Below are positions 6,540 to 6,540 of a DNA stretch of 6,540 nucleotides, piece by piece; within the stretch, counting starts at the first letter, position 1, and every line of letters begins with the position of its first letter. Source of the stretch: an uncultured bacterium (lineage in GTDB: Bacteria > Verrucomicrobiota > Kiritimatiellia > RFP12 > UBA1067); the NCBI GenBank assembly GCA_946401765.1, contig CAMIVJ010000161.1, positions 1 through 6,540 of the forward strand, written 5' to 3'. A program made the position numbers and the translations under genes. The notes below the pieces were generated by a model. It did no database searches and was not told where the DNA came from. It saw nothing but the letters and a program-made list of their open reading frames with translations.

Positions 6540-6540
6540 C

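Overview
The window is GC-rich bacterial DNA, densely coding, with every recognisable gene on the minus strand. In transcription order (right to left) it holds a small HU-family nucleoid protein, a 990-residue exported M16 metallopeptidase of the presequence-protease (PreP/Cym1) type, a 795-residue exported protein built like a polysaccharide lyase with a C-terminal carbohydrate-binding-like module, and the first 186 residues of a twin-arginine-exported metallophosphoesterase cut by the left edge.

The organism cannot be named from sequence alone. A twin-arginine leader of the type SRRFFIGGA, a large secreted toroid protein with a C-terminal galactose-binding-like module, and strong GGAGG-type ribosome-binding sites together suggest a Gram-negative PVC-group bacterium (Kiritimatiellota, Lentisphaerota or Planctomycetota are plausible). 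This is inference.

Region by region: bases 6428-6540 are the HU upstream region, with A-tracts, a sigma70-like promoter, a palindrome over the -35 element and a long inverted repeat next to the HU ribosome-binding site. HU (6110-6427) ends in two tandem hairpins, the second a textbook intrinsic terminator whose T-tract sits only three bases before the Shine-Dalgarno sequence of the peptidase gene. The peptidase (3056-6028) is followed after 36 bases by the lyase-like gene (632-3019). That gene is followed by a 72-base interval, open in one frame, and then the phosphoesterase (1-559).

The peptidase, lyase-like and phosphoesterase genes have no visible terminator between them, each has its own good ribosome-binding site, and all three appear to be exported. 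They are probably one transcription unit, but no single pathway links them convincingly. How this unit is transcribed is the main puzzle, because there is no room for a promoter between the HU terminator and the peptidase start. No mobile element, CRISPR array, tRNA or rRNA was seen. I see no convincing new multi-gene system; the most novel parts are the unassigned lyase-like protein and the HU/peptidase junction.
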